Below are positions 16,544-25,658 of a stretch of 64,000 bases of DNA, piece after piece. The notes under the pieces were generated by a model, which was not told where the DNA came from, did no database searches, and saw only the letters and a list, made by a program, of their open reading frames with translations. This DNA comes from Streptomyces tailanensis (GTDB lineage: Bacteria > Actinomycetota > Actinomycetes > Streptomycetales > Streptomycetaceae): NCBI RefSeq assembly GCF_008386495.1, contig NZ_VTHJ01000020.1:16165-80164 (forward strand). The letters are read 5' to 3'. Numbering within the stretch: position 1 is the first letter of the stretch; each line of letters begins with the position of its first letter. The translations under genes were made by a program, and so were the position numbers.

Positions 16544-16622
16544 ACGTGCGCCGGGTCACGTGGGCTGAGTGCTCTGTGTCGCACAAGTTGCCGCGTGCCC
16601 CCACCCGGAAAAGCATGGGGAG

Positions 16623-19600
16623 GTGAGCGACGCCTACGAGAACACGGCCGGAACCCCCGGCTACCTCCGCTTCCCCCACCTCAGCGGCGACCTCCTCTGC
16701 TTCGTCGCCGAGGACGACCTCTGGCTGACCCGGCTCGACGGCTCGGACCGCGCCTGGCGGCTCACCGCCGACCGTACGAAGGCCGCCACGCCGCGCTTCT
16801 CGCCCGACGGCCGCGAGATCGCGTACACGAGCTGGCGCAGCATCGTCCCGGAGATCCATCTGGCGCCGGTGGACGGCGGCCGCCCCGCCCGCCGGCTCAC
16901 CCACTGGGGCAGCCCCGACACGGCGGTCCGCGGCTGGGCCCCGCCCGACGAGCAGGGCCACTCGCACATCCTGGCCGTCGCCTCCCACGGCGAGCCCTTC
17001 TCGCACTTCACCTGGGCGTACAAGGTCCGCCCCGACGGCGACCCCGGCCGCAAGCTCCCCTGGGGCCCGGTCTCCGACATCCAGGTCGCCGAGATCGACG
17101 GCGAACGCAAGACCCTGCTCCTCACCGGCACCCCACCCCACGAACCGGCCTCCTGGAAGCGCTACCGGGGTGGCGCCATGGGCCGCCTCTGGCTGCACGG
17201 CGAGCGGCTGCTGGCCGACCTCGGCGGCCACCTCCACTCCCCCATGTTCGTGGGCGGCCGTATCGCCTTCCTCTCCGACCACGACGGCGTCGGCAACCTC
17301 TACTCCTGCGCGTACGACGGCTCCGACCTGCGCCGCCACACCGACCACGACGCTTTCTACGCCCGGCACGCGGCAAGCGACGGCACCCGCGTGGTGTACC
17401 AGTGCGCGGGCGACCTGTGGATCGTGGACGACCTCTCCCAGGTCTCCCTCCCCCGCCGCCTCGACGTACGGCTCGGCGGGTCGCGCACCGGCCGACGGCC
17501 GTACCAGGTACCGGCCGCGCAGCACGTCGACGGCATCTCGGTCGACGACACGGGCCGGGCGAGCGCGGTCGTCGTACACGGCAGCCTGTACTGGCTGACC
17601 CACCGCGACGGCCCCGCCCGGACCCTCACCGACACTCCCGGGGTACGCGTCCGGCTGCCCGAGATGCTCGGTTCCGGCGGCCAGGTGGCGTACGTGACCG
17701 ACGCGGACGGCGAGGACGCGATCGAGATCGCCCACCTCCCCCGGGCCACCGGCGCCCGCCCACCCCGCCGCCTCGCCTCCGGCCTGCTGGGCCGGGTACT
17801 GGAAATGGTCGCGGACCCGCGGGGCGAACGCCTCGCCATCGCCTCGAACGACGGCCGCCTGCTCATTGTCGAGGTGCCGCAGGAGCCGGGCGAAGAACCC
17901 GACGAAGAACCGAAGGAAGAAGCGGGCGAAGAGGAAGGCACCGAAACGGACAAGGGACCGAACGACGCTGAAGTCCCCCAAGTCACCGAAGTCACCGAAG
18001 TCACCGAAGCCACCGAAGCCACCGAAGCCACCGAACTCATCACCTCCATCAACGGCCCCGTCCGCGACCTCGCCTTCTCCCCGGACGGCGCCTGGCTGAC
18101 CTGGTCGCACCCGGGCATCGGCCGCACGCTCCGCCAGATCAAGATGGCGCGGATGAAGGACCGTTACATCGTCGACGTCACCAACGGCCGCTTCGAGGAC
18201 GAGAACCCGGTGTTCACCAGCGACGGCCGCTACCTCGCCTTCCTCTCCTGGCGCGGCTTCGACCCGGTGTACGACGTCCACACGGGCGACCTCTCCTTCC
18301 CGCTCGGCTGCCGCCCGTACCTGGTCCCGCTCTCCTCGGCCACCCCCTCCCCCTTCGCCCTGAACCCGGACGGCCGCCCGGTGGCCGGGGGCATGGACCC
18401 GACGGAGGAGGAGGACACCGGTGGCGCGGTGACGGTCGAGATCGAGGGCCTGGAGAACCGCGTCACCCCCTTCCCGGTCACCGCCTCCAAGTACTCGGCG
18501 CTGCATCCGGTCGCGGGCGGCGGTCTGGTCTGGCTGCGCTGGCCGATCTCGGGCGCGCTGGGCGAGACCTTCGCCAATCCGGACGACCTGACGGGCCGCC
18601 CGACCCTCGAATACTTCAACATCACCAAGGCGAAGAGGTCCGAACTGGTCGGCCATCTCGACTGGTTCGCGGTCAGCGGCGACGGTTCACGCCTCGTGGT
18701 CGTCGACGAGGGCGACCTGCGAGCCGTCCCCTCCACCGAGTCCGGCGACGGCGACACGACCGTCTGGATCGACCTGCGCCGCATCCTGCACGAGGTCGAC
18801 CCGGCGGCGGAGTGGCGCCAGTCGTACGCGGAGGCCGGCCGCCTGATCCGCGCGTACTTCTGGGACCCGGGCATGAGCGGCATCGACTGGGACGGCGTCC
18901 TCGACCAGTACCGCCCGCTGGTGGAACGGGTGGCGTCCCCCGACGAGTTCGCGGACCTGCTCCGCGAGGTCCTCGGCGAACTGGGCACCTCCCACGCGTA
19001 CGTCTCCCCCGCGCGCCGCAACGAGGGCCCGCCCCACTACCAGCGCCGCCAGGGCCTGCTGGGCGCCAACTTCGTCCACAGGGACGAGGGTTGGATGATC
19101 CGCCGCATCCTCCCCGGCGACTCCTCCGACTCCAAGGCCCGCTCACCGCTGGCCGGCACGGGAATCAGGGAGGGCGCGGTGCTGACCCATGTCGACGGCC
19201 GCCCCGTGGACCCGACGACGGGGCCGTATCCGCTCCTCGCGGGCGCGGGCGGTCTGACGGTGGAGCTGACGTTCGAACCCCCGGAGGGCGAAGGCGGTTC
19301 CCGTCGCGTCGCCGTCTCCCCCCTCCTCGACGAACGCCCCCTGCGCTACCAGGACTGGGTGGCCAAACGCCGCGAAGTCGTACGCGAGCTGAGCGGCGGC
19401 CACTGCGGCTACCTCCACATCCCCGACATGGGCGGCTCGGGCTGGGCCCAGTTCAACCGCGACCTGCGCATGGAGGTGTCTCGTCCCGCCCTGATCGTCG
19501 ATGTACGCGGCAACGCGGGCGGCCACATCAGCGAACTGGTCGTGGAGAAACTCACCCGCACGATCCTCGGCTGGGACCTCACCCGCAACGCCCAGCCGGT

Positions 19601-20030
19601 GTCGTACGCCTCCAGCGCCCCTCGTGGCCCGGTCGTCGCCCTGACCGACGAGGCGACGTCATCGGACGGCGACATGATCACGGCAGCCTTCAAACTCCTC
19701 AAGCTCGGCCCGGTGGTGGGCCTGCGCACCTGGGGCGGAGTCGTCGGCATGACCGGCCGCCACCAACTCGGCGACGGCACCGTCATCACAGTCCCCATGA
19801 ACGCCGCCTGGTTCGACGCCTACGGCTGGTCCATCGAAAACCAGGGCGTAACCCCCGACCTGGAAATCGACCGCACCCCCCTGGACTGGGCAGAAGGCCG
19901 CCACCCCCAACTCCAAGCAGCGGTGACCTTGGCAATGAACCTCCTGGCAACCACCCCAGCGGCCACACCCCCCGACTACACAAACGTCCCAACCCGAACC
20001 CGCCCGAAGCTCCCACCCAGGGCGCGCTAA
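16623..20030 (+). CDS. Tricorn-type S41 protease
   Basis: A giant cytosolic protease of about 1135 residues. Its parts in order are a beta-propeller region (repeats such as TPRFSPDGREIAYTS and LAFSPDGAWLTWS), a core domain, a PDZ domain (GAVLTHVDGRPVD), and the S41 catalytic part (LIVDVRGNAGGHISELVVEK, then DEATSSDGDMI, whose serine is the expected nucleophile). Tricorn degrades peptides from the proteasome or Clp proteases. The propeller contains an acidic insert (about residues 420-480) ending in three VTE and three ATE repeats, unusual for the family. GTG 16623 (VSDAYENTAGTPGYLRFPH) fits the family start; GTG 16569 would add 18 residues. Confidence 0.92.
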   Translation: MSDAYENTAGTPGYLRFPHLSGDLLCFVAEDDLWLTRLDGSDRAWRLTADRTKAATPRFSPDGREIAYTSWRSIVPEIHLAPVDGGRPARRLTHWGSPDTAVRGWAPPDEQGHSHILAVASHGEPFSHFTWAYKVRPDGDPGRKLPWGPVSDIQVAEIDGERKTLLLTGTPPHEPASWKRYRGGAMGRLWLHGERLLADLGGHLHSPMFVGGRIAFLSDHDGVGNLYSCAYDGSDLRRHTDHDAFYARHAASDGTRVVYQCAGDLWIVDDLSQVSLPRRLDVRLGGSRTGRRPYQVPAAQHVDGISVDDTGRASAVVVHGSLYWLTHRDGPARTLTDTPGVRVRLPEMLGSGGQVAYVTDADGEDAIEIAHLPRATGARPPRRLASGLLGRVLEMVADPRGERLAIASNDGRLLIVEVPQEPGEEPDEEPKEEAGEEEGTETDKGPNDAEVPQVTEVTEVTEATEATEATELITSINGPVRDLAFSPDGAWLTWSHPGIGRTLRQIKMARMKDRYIVDVTNGRFEDENPVFTSDGRYLAFLSWRGFDPVYDVHTGDLSFPLGCRPYLVPLSSATPSPFALNPDGRPVAGGMDPTEEEDTGGAVTVEIEGLENRVTPFPVTASKYSALHPVAGGGLVWLRWPISGALGETFANPDDLTGRPTLEYFNITKAKRSELVGHLDWFAVSGDGSRLVVVDEGDLRAVPSTESGDGDTTVWIDLRRILHEVDPAAEWRQSYAEAGRLIRAYFWDPGMSGIDWDGVLDQYRPLVERVASPDEFADLLREVLGELGTSHAYVSPARRNEGPPHYQRRQGLLGANFVHRDEGWMIRRILPGDSSDSKARSPLAGTGIREGAVLTHVDGRPVDPTTGPYPLLAGAGGLTVELTFEPPEGEGGSRRVAVSPLLDERPLRYQDWVAKRREVVRELSGGHCGYLHIPDMGGSGWAQFNRDLRMEVSRPALIVDVRGNAGGHISELVVEKLTRTILGWDLTRNAQPVSYASSAPRGPVVALTDEATSSDGDMITAAFKLLKLGPVVGLRTWGGVVGMTGRHQLGDGTVITVPMNAAWFDAYGWSIENQGVTPDLEIDRTPLDWAEGRHPQLQAAVTLAMNLLATTPAATPPDYTNVPTRTRPKLPPRAR

Positions 20031-20054
20031 AAACAGGGGCTCGCATCCAGACAA

Positions 20055-20091
20055 GAGTGGGGCACCCTCACAATCAAAGGGCACCCCACTC
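20055..20091 (+). terminator. Hairpin terminator after the tricorn gene
   Basis: Arms gagtggggcaccct and agggcaccccactc with a 9-base loop; 12 of 14 positions pair. It lies 25 bp after the tricorn stop and also between it and the convergent small gene. Confidence 0.65.
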
Positions 20092-20115
20092 CACAACTAC
20101 CGCGGCGCAGCCGAC

Positions 20116-20373
20116 TTAAATGTCGTAGTCCTGCGCCAACCGCTCCTCCGCCTCCCGCTGCTCCCGCTCAGTCTCGGTCTCCGGCCGCCGCCGCTCCCCA
20201 CCCTGCCGCTGCCGCTCCCGCTCCCGCTCCTCCCGGGATCGCCGCTCCTCCGGGGACCGCCCACGCGACTCCTCGGGCGACTGCCCAGACTTCCCGCCCT
20301 GCCCGGCCTTCCGCTTCGCCTGCTGTTGCCGAAGCTGCTCGGCCTTGTCCTGGAACTGATCCTTCATGCCCAT
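20116..20373 (-). CDS. Small, highly charged hypothetical protein
   Basis: 85 residues, almost all Arg, Glu, Gln, Lys and Ser (MKDQFQDKAEQLRQQQAKRK, then EERRSREERERERQRQ), predicted to be one long helix or disordered. It has no cysteines and no hydrophobic core. The start is ATG 20373 or, more like related actinobacterial proteins, ATG 20367. It ends ERLAQDYDI. Small charged proteins of this kind recur in streptomycetes without a known role. It is monocistronic and convergent with the tricorn gene. Confidence 0.6.
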   Translation of the reverse strand: MGMKDQFQDKAEQLRQQQAKRKAGQGGKSGQSPEESRGRSPEERRSREERERERQRQGGERRRPETETEREQREAEERLAQDYDI

Positions 20374-20450
20374 GCGATTTCACTCCCGTACTGGGTGAGG
20401 GGATCGGGCCTCAACCAGACAAACACGAGCAAACTACACACGCACGTCGA

Positions 20451-21374
20451 TCACTCACGCTCAGTCACAGCAGCCGCAGTAGCAACAGCAGCCCCAGTGA
20501 TCCCCCGCTCCCGCTCATCCGCGGCCCCACCGGCCCCCACAAGCCCCGTACGCACCCCACTCAACCGCCCCTCGACCCGCCGCACTTCCCGCGGCGCGAA
20601 CGTCCCGATGAGCCCCGGCAGATACCCCCGCACGCCCTGCATCCCCCGCAGCCACCACTGCCCGTACACATGCCCGGCCCGCCGCTCGATCCCGGCGACG
20701 AGCCGGTCGACGGCCGGCCCCAGCGGATACGTCTTCCCCGCGGGCCCGGGCAACCGCTGCCGCAACACCCGCATCCCGTCGTCCTGATCGGCCCCGCGCA
20801 CCATGTCCGTGTCGGTCCAGGACAGATACCCAACCCCGACCGCGACCCCCTTGTGCCCGACCTCGGCCCGCAGGCAGTGCGCGTACGCCTCGACGCCCGA
20901 CTTGGACGCGCAGTACGCGGTCATCATCGGCGCCGGCGTGATCGCGGCGAGGGAGGCGATCTGCAGCAGATACCCCCGGCTCTCGATCAGCGCCGGCAGG
21001 AACACCCTCCCCGTCACCGCGGACCCAACGAGGTTGACCTCGATCACGCGCCGCCAGGCGTCCGGATCGGAGTCCACGAGCGGACCACCCACCGCCACAC
21101 CGGCGTTGGCGACGACGATGTCGACCCGCCCGAAGCGCTCCTTGACCTCCTCGGCGACCCGGGCCATGGCCTCGTGGTCGGTGACGTCGGCGTGCCAGTA
21201 CGCGCTCTCGCCGTACAACCGCTCCGACACCCGCCCCAGTTCGTCCGGCTCCAGCCCGACGAGCGCGACCTTCACCCCCCGCACGGAGAGCTTCCGGGCG
21301 AGGAGTTCCCCGACGCCCCGCGCGGCCCCGGTGACGACCGCGACCCGCCCTTCCAGAACGTTGCCCCTGCTCAT
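20451..21374 (-). CDS. SDR family NAD(P)-dependent oxidoreductase
   Basis: A 307-residue classical short-chain dehydrogenase. The cofactor motif is VVTGAARGVGE (TGxxxGxG), followed by NAGVAVGG, the catalytic serine in LLQIASLAAI, and the Tyr-Lys pair in AYCASKSG. The C-terminal 60 residues form a membrane-adjacent extension (QWWLRGMQGVRGYLPGLIG) seen in SDRs of the SadH type. It starts at ATG 21374, overlapping the hydrolase stop by 4 bp. In this operon it probably oxidises an alcohol to the ketone attacked by the monooxygenase, or handles the product; this is inferred from context. Confidence 0.88.
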   Translation of the reverse strand: MSRGNVLEGRVAVVTGAARGVGELLARKLSVRGVKVALVGLEPDELGRVSERLYGESAYWHADVTDHEAMARVAEEVKERFGRVDIVVANAGVAVGGPLVDSDPDAWRRVIEVNLVGSAVTGRVFLPALIESRGYLLQIASLAAITPAPMMTAYCASKSGVEAYAHCLRAEVGHKGVAVGVGYLSWTDTDMVRGADQDDGMRVLRQRLPGPAGKTYPLGPAVDRLVAGIERRAGHVYGQWWLRGMQGVRGYLPGLIGTFAPREVRRVEGRLSGVRTGLVGAGGAADERERGITGAAVATAAAVTERE

Positions 21375-22318
21375 GCCCCCGCCTCCTCCAACTCGTCCCA
21401 CAACCCGTCCGGTTCGACGCGTACGTACGCCGCCGCGAGCGCCCGTATCCGCGCGGTGACCGCGTCCGGCGCCTCCACCGGCGCCATGTGCCCAACACCC
21501 GTGAGCTCGGTCACCCCCACGCAGTCCGGCAGCGCGGCGGCCAGCGCCCGCGCGTGCACGGGCGGCGTCATCCGGTCCGCCGTGCCGACGACGACGGCCG
21601 TGGGCACCGTCAACTCCCGTACGCCGTGGTCGAGATCGAGCGAGTCGAGGACGTGCGACCAGGCGTACCGTACCCGCGTGGGACACGCGTGTACGATCCG
21701 CGCGCACGCCTCGACCATCGCCGGCGCCGAACCGGGGCCCATGGTCGCGTACTTGAGGATCCGCCGGGCGATCGGCGTGACCGGCCCGAGCGGCGCCCGC
21801 GAACCGAGGATCTTCCGGGTGAGCCAGGTGCGGGCCCGTCCGGGCCGCCCGGGTACGACGAGCGCCTCGGCGACCAGCCGCGAACTGCCCGTGCTGCACA
21901 GCAGTACCGCCGCCGCGTGCTCCCGGAAGCCCGCCCGCGCCGAGGCCGCCATCAACGTCATCCCGCCCATGGAGTGCCCGGCCAGCACCGCCTTCTCGCC
22001 CGGCGCGAGCGTCGCCGCGAGCACCGCCTCCAGGTCGTCGGCGAGGGCGTCCGTGGTACACGCGGCGGAGGCGGGGCTGCGTCCGTGGCCGCGCTGGTCG
22101 TAGGCGATGACCCGGTGATCGACGGCGAGGTCCCGTATCTGCGCCGCCCAGTAGGCGGTCGAACAGGTCCAGCCGTGCGCGAGCACCACAGTGGGTGAAC
22201 CCTCGGCCCCATGCACCTCGACGTGCAGCCGGGCCCCGTCGGCGGACACGGCCGTCAACTCCCGTACGGGGACGGGCGGGGCGTACGGGCCCTGCTTCAC
22301 ATGCATCAGTCGGGTCAC
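21371..22318 (-). CDS. Alpha/beta hydrolase
   Basis: A 315-residue alpha/beta-hydrolase. The oxyanion motif is VVLAHGWTCSTAYW, and the nucleophile elbow is GHSMGGMT. DQRGHGRS follows strand 4, and the late GVGHMAPVEAPDAV supplies the catalytic histidine. It starts at GTG 22318, overlapping the monooxygenase stop by 4 bp, and its own stop overlaps the SDR start. Between a Baeyer-Villiger-type monooxygenase and an SDR, an ester- or lactone-hydrolysing role is the most reasonable guess. Confidence 0.88.
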   Translation of the reverse strand: MTRLMHVKQGPYAPPVPVRELTAVSADGARLHVEVHGAEGSPTVVLAHGWTCSTAYWAAQIRDLAVDHRVIAYDQRGHGRSPASAACTTDALADDLEAVLAATLAPGEKAVLAGHSMGGMTLMAASARAGFREHAAAVLLCSTGSSRLVAEALVVPGRPGRARTWLTRKILGSRAPLGPVTPIARRILKYATMGPGSAPAMVEACARIVHACPTRVRYAWSHVLDSLDLDHGVRELTVPTAVVVGTADRMTPPVHARALAAALPDCVGVTELTGVGHMAPVEAPDAVTARIRALAAAYVRVEPDGLWDELEEAGA

Positions 22319-23904
22319 GCTCCGGCCTCCACCTTGTCGGTCGTACGGGACTTGTCAGCGGCCGTCGCTGCCTGAGCACTCGCCGCCCGGAGCACCCGGT
22401 ACTCACTCAGATCGACGCGCCGTGTGGCGCCGCGGAACTCCGTGGTCGTCCCCGGCCAGACGGTCGTGTTGCGGCCGTGCGCGTCGAGGTACCAGCTGGT
22501 GCAGCCGCCGGTGTTCCAGACCGTACGCTTCATCCGCTCCTGGACCCGGTGGTTCCAGGCGCGTACGGCCTCGGGGCGGGCGTCGAGCGCGACGCGGCCG
22601 CCGAGGACGTCCAACTGCCGTACGAAGTCGGCCATGTACGTGAGCTGGGCCTCGATGATCAGGATCATGCTGGAGTTCCCGAGGCCGGTGTTGGGCCCGA
22701 TGATCGTCATCCAGTTCGGGAAGCCGGTGACGCAGGCCCCGCGCAGCGCCTTCGTTCCGCTGTCCGTCCAGGCCTGCGCGAGTGTCCTGCCCTCGGCGCC
22801 CACGACCCGGTCGGCGATGGGCATGTCGGTGACATGGAAGCCGGTGCCGAAGACGATCGCGTCGGCCTCCGCCGTGCTCCCATCGGCGGCGACGAGCGTG
22901 GAGCCGTCGACCCTGGCCAGCCCCGAGGCGACCACGTCGACGTTCGGCCTGGTGAGCGCCGGGTAGTACGTGTTGGACAGCAGGATCCGCTTGCAGCCGA
23001 TGCGGTAGTCGGGCGTGAGCCTGGCCCGCAGCGCCGGGTCCTCGACGGCCCGGGCCATGTGCCGCTTGGCCAGCCCTTCCAGCAGGCCCAGCTCGCCCGG
23101 GTGCTTGGTGAAGGCCTGGACCTGCAACTCCCGGATGCCCCACAGCAGTCCGCGCCGGGCCTTCGCGGTGACGGGCAGCCGCCGGTGCAGCCACCGCTCG
23201 ACGCCGCTGATGTCCCGGTCGACGCGCGGCAGCACCCACGGCGGGGTCCGCTGGAAGAGGGTCAGCCGGCCGACCTCGGGCTGGATCGCCGGCACGATCT
23301 GGATCGCCGACGCCCCCGTACCGATCATCGCGACCCGCTTGCCGCGCAGATCGTAGCCGTGGTCCCAGCGGGCGGAGTGGAACACCTTGCCGGGGAAGGA
23401 GTCGAGCCCCGGCAGCTCGGCCGGGATCCTCGGATCGGAGAGCGGCCCGGTGGCGGAGACGACGAAGTCGGCGCTCAGCCGCCCGCCGCTGGTCTCGATC
23501 TCCCAGCACAGTCGCTCCCCGTCCCAGGTCATCCGCTTGACCTCGGAGTGCAGACGGATGTGCGGCCGGAGCCGGAAGGTGTCCGCCACCTGCTCCAGAT
23601 ACGCCCGGATGTGCGCCTGCCCGGAGAAGGTGCGCGGCCAGTCGGGGTGGGGCGCGAAGGAGAACGAGTAGAGATGGGACGGCACATCACAGGCACAGCC
23701 CGGGTACGCGTTGTCCCGCCAGGTGCCGCCGACGGAACCGGCCCGCTCCAGGACGACGAAGTCGGTGATCCCTTCACGCCGCAGCCGTACGGCCGCCCCG
23801 AGCCCGCCGAAGCCGGCCCCGATCACCGCCACCCGCACACGCTCGCGTTCGGGTACGCCCCCAGGCCCCTGTGCACCCTCGGGCTCCTGCTCGCGTCCGG
23901 TCAT
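22315..23904 (-). CDS. Flavin-containing (Baeyer-Villiger type) monooxygenase
   Basis: A 529-residue FAD/NADPH monooxygenase. The FAD motif VIGAGFGGLG (residues 28-37) is followed by LERAGSVGGTWRDNAYPGCACD, written here in part. The Baeyer-Villiger fingerprint FxGxxxHxxxW is present exactly, as FPGKVFHSARW (170-180), and the NADPH motif is GTGASA (195-200). The start at ATG 23904 has GGAGG seven bases upstream; the longer frame to 23946 lacks this. It heads a three-gene coupled operon with a hydrolase and an SDR, the set needed to turn an alcohol or ketone into an ester and then cleave it. A divergent MerR gene is the likely regulator. Confidence 0.9.
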   Translation of the reverse strand: MTGREQEPEGAQGPGGVPERERVRVAVIGAGFGGLGAAVRLRREGITDFVVLERAGSVGGTWRDNAYPGCACDVPSHLYSFSFAPHPDWPRTFSGQAHIRAYLEQVADTFRLRPHIRLHSEVKRMTWDGERLCWEIETSGGRLSADFVVSATGPLSDPRIPAELPGLDSFPGKVFHSARWDHGYDLRGKRVAMIGTGASAIQIVPAIQPEVGRLTLFQRTPPWVLPRVDRDISGVERWLHRRLPVTAKARRGLLWGIRELQVQAFTKHPGELGLLEGLAKRHMARAVEDPALRARLTPDYRIGCKRILLSNTYYPALTRPNVDVVASGLARVDGSTLVAADGSTAEADAIVFGTGFHVTDMPIADRVVGAEGRTLAQAWTDSGTKALRGACVTGFPNWMTIIGPNTGLGNSSMILIIEAQLTYMADFVRQLDVLGGRVALDARPEAVRAWNHRVQERMKRTVWNTGGCTSWYLDAHGRNTTVWPGTTTEFRGATRRVDLSEYRVLRAASAQAATAADKSRTTDKVEAGA

Positions 23905-23964
23905 CCCGGCACCTCCACGCCTCATCGCGCCGATCGGTCGTACCACGGTCGCACCTCATGTCCA

Positions 23965-23982
23965 CGCCAGTAATCACTGGCG
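23965..23982. promoter_or_regulatory. Palindromic operator candidate in the monooxygenase-merR gap
   Basis: CGCCAGT-AATC-ACTGGCG, perfect 7-bp arms, 61 bp before the monooxygenase start and between the divergent promoters. It is a good candidate binding site for the adjacent MerR protein or another regulator. Confidence 0.5.
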
Positions 23983-24036
23983 CAGTGGGAGCGTAGGGCA
24001 GGACCGTACCGATGGGTAGGGGGCGGGGAGACTGAA

Positions 24037-24050
24037 GTTACCGGCGGTAC
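24037..24050. promoter_or_regulatory. Second dyad near the merR start
   Basis: GTTACCGGCGGTAC, an imperfect 14-bp dyad 17 bp before the GTG of merR. It could serve autoregulation. Confidence 0.35.
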
Positions 24051-24066
24051 AACATAGGCTTCCGCC

Positions 24067-24750
24067 GTGGCAGAAGACGGCGAGCGACGCGAGTACCGCA
24101 TGGAGGAGCTGGCCAGGGAGGCCGGCATCACCGTACGCACCCTGCGCTTCTACCGGGAGCGCAAACTGATCCCGCCGCCCCGCCGCGAGGGCCGTATCGC
24201 CTGGTACGACGACACACACCTGGCCCGCCTCCGTACGATCTCGGCCCTCCTGGAACGCGGCCACACCCTCAGCGGCATCGCCGAACTGGCCGAGGCCTTC
24301 GACCACGGCCGCGACGTGGGCGAGCTGCTGGGCCTCGGCGCCCCCACAGAGGAGACTCCGGTCCGCCTCACCCCCGAGGCACTCGCCGACCACTTCGGCG
24401 ACCAGGCGACCTCGGAGAACCTCGCCACCGCCCTCGACCTCGGCTACCTCGCCACCGACGGCGGCGACATCATCCACATCAGCCGCCGCCTGCTGGACGC
24501 CTCGGCCGCCCTCGTCCGCGAGGGCATCCCCCTCGCGGACGTCCTGTCGGCCGGCCGCCGCGTACGCGAACACGCCGACGCCCTGGCGGAGTTGTTCACC
24601 GATCTGATCCTCGCCCAGGGCGGACGCACGACGGAGGACCTGCGGCGATTGCGTCCGCTCGCGAAGAGCGTCGCGGAGGCGGAGCTGTCGCTGGCCTTGG
24701 ACCGCCGCCTGTCGAAGGCCCTGGACCGCCGTCTGGATCAGAGGTCGTAG
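24067..24750 (+). CDS. MerR family transcriptional regulator
   Basis: A 227-residue MerR-type regulator. The winged helix is at residues 10-75 (YRMEELAREAGITVRTLRFY, then RKLIPPPRREGRIAWYDD), followed by LARLRTISALLERGHTLSGIAELAEA. The C-terminal part has no cysteine cluster, so it senses an organic ligand or another protein rather than a metal. It begins with GTG 24067 without a clear Shine-Dalgarno, so it may be leaderless. It is divergent from the monooxygenase operon, which it probably controls. Its last 13 bp overlap the end of the convergent xthA gene. Confidence 0.87.
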   Translation: MAEDGERREYRMEELAREAGITVRTLRFYRERKLIPPPRREGRIAWYDDTHLARLRTISALLERGHTLSGIAELAEAFDHGRDVGELLGLGAPTEETPVRLTPEALADHFGDQATSENLATALDLGYLATDGGDIIHISRRLLDASAALVREGIPLADVLSAGRRVREHADALAELFTDLILAQGGRTTEDLRRLRPLAKSVAEAELSLALDRRLSKALDRRLDQRS

Positions 24751-25541
24751 ACGACGGTCACCGGCGCATGGTCCGACCACCGCTCCGCGTGCGTGGCCGC
24801 CCGCTCCACGAACCCCTTGACCGCCTTGCCGGCCAGCCCGGCCGTGGCGACCTCGTAGTCGATGCGCCATCCACTGTCATTGTCGAAGGCCCGCCCGCGG
24901 TAGGACCACCATGTGTAGGGCCCCTCGACATCGGGATGCAGGGCGCGCATGACATCGACGTACGCCCCGTCCGCCGCGTCGAAGACCTGCCCCAGCCACT
25001 CCCGCTCCTCCGGCAGGAACCCGGAGTTCTTGACGTTCCCCCGCCAGTTCTTGAGGTCGGCCTCGCGGTGGGCGATGTTCCAGTCGCCGCACACGACGAC
25101 CTCACGCCCGTCGGCGGCGGCCCGCTCCCGCAGCCCCTTGAGATAGGGGAGGAACTCCGCCATGAACCGGGCCTTCTCGTCCTGCCGCTCGGTCCCGACC
25201 TCACCGGAGGGCAGATAGAGGCTGGCCACGGTCACCCCGGGCAGATCGACCTCGACGTACCGTCCGCTGCCGTCGAACTCGGCCGACCCGAAGCCGACCT
25301 GGATCCGGTCGGGTTCGCGGCGGCTGTACAGCGACACGCCCGCGCGCCCCTTGGCGGCGGCCGGAGCGTGCACGACATGCCATCCGTCGGGCTGCCGCAC
25401 CCCCTCGGGCAGCTGCTGCGGTTCGGCCCGCACCTCCTGCAGGCAGAGCACGTCCGCGGAGGTCTCGGCGAGCCACTCCACGAAGCCCTTCTTCGCGGCG
25501 GCACGCAGCCCGTTCACATTCACCGTGGTCACAGTCAGCAC
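24738..25541 (-). CDS. xthA: Exodeoxyribonuclease III (AP endonuclease)
   Basis: A 267-residue Exo III/AP endonuclease of the EEP superfamily. The metal and catalytic motifs are all visible: VNVNGLRAAAKKGF (Asn), CLQEVRAE (Glu), CGDWNIAHREADLKNW (Asp/Asn), WRIDYEVAT, and SDHAPVTVVY (Asp-His) at the end. It nicks DNA at abasic sites in base-excision repair and removes 3' blocks. The start was placed at GTG 25541 because the fold begins at once with LTVTTVNVNG; a longer frame to 25604 is not supported. It is convergent with merR and divergent from a GNAT gene. Confidence 0.92.
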   Translation of the reverse strand: MLTVTTVNVNGLRAAAKKGFVEWLAETSADVLCLQEVRAEPQQLPEGVRQPDGWHVVHAPAAAKGRAGVSLYSRREPDRIQVGFGSAEFDGSGRYVEVDLPGVTVASLYLPSGEVGTERQDEKARFMAEFLPYLKGLRERAAADGREVVVCGDWNIAHREADLKNWRGNVKNSGFLPEEREWLGQVFDAADGAYVDVMRALHPDVEGPYTWWSYRGRAFDNDSGWRIDYEVATAGLAGKAVKGFVERAATHAERWSDHAPVTVVYDL

Positions 25542-25557
25542 CAGGGCACGATACCGA

Positions 25558-25586
25558 CACCTTGGACGCACCTTGGACAGTGTCCA
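25558..25586. promoter_or_regulatory. Direct repeat and palindrome in the xthA-GNAT divergent gap
   Basis: caccttggac occurs at 25558-25567 and 25569-25578 (11-bp period), and TGGACA-G-TGTCCA is a palindrome at 25574-25586. It is a possible operator for one or both divergent genes; no regulator is encoded nearby. Confidence 0.4.
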
Positions 25587-25658
25587 GATTCCGACGAAGA
25601 TCACACCGGATCACACCAGGACCACGTCAGGAATACGCATAGAAGTACGATTCAGCAC

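Noticed and set aside
16521..18656. Minus-strand frame opposite the tricorn gene
   Set aside because: Low-complexity Gly/Val/Arg product and no start context; the plus strand carries clear propeller repeats.
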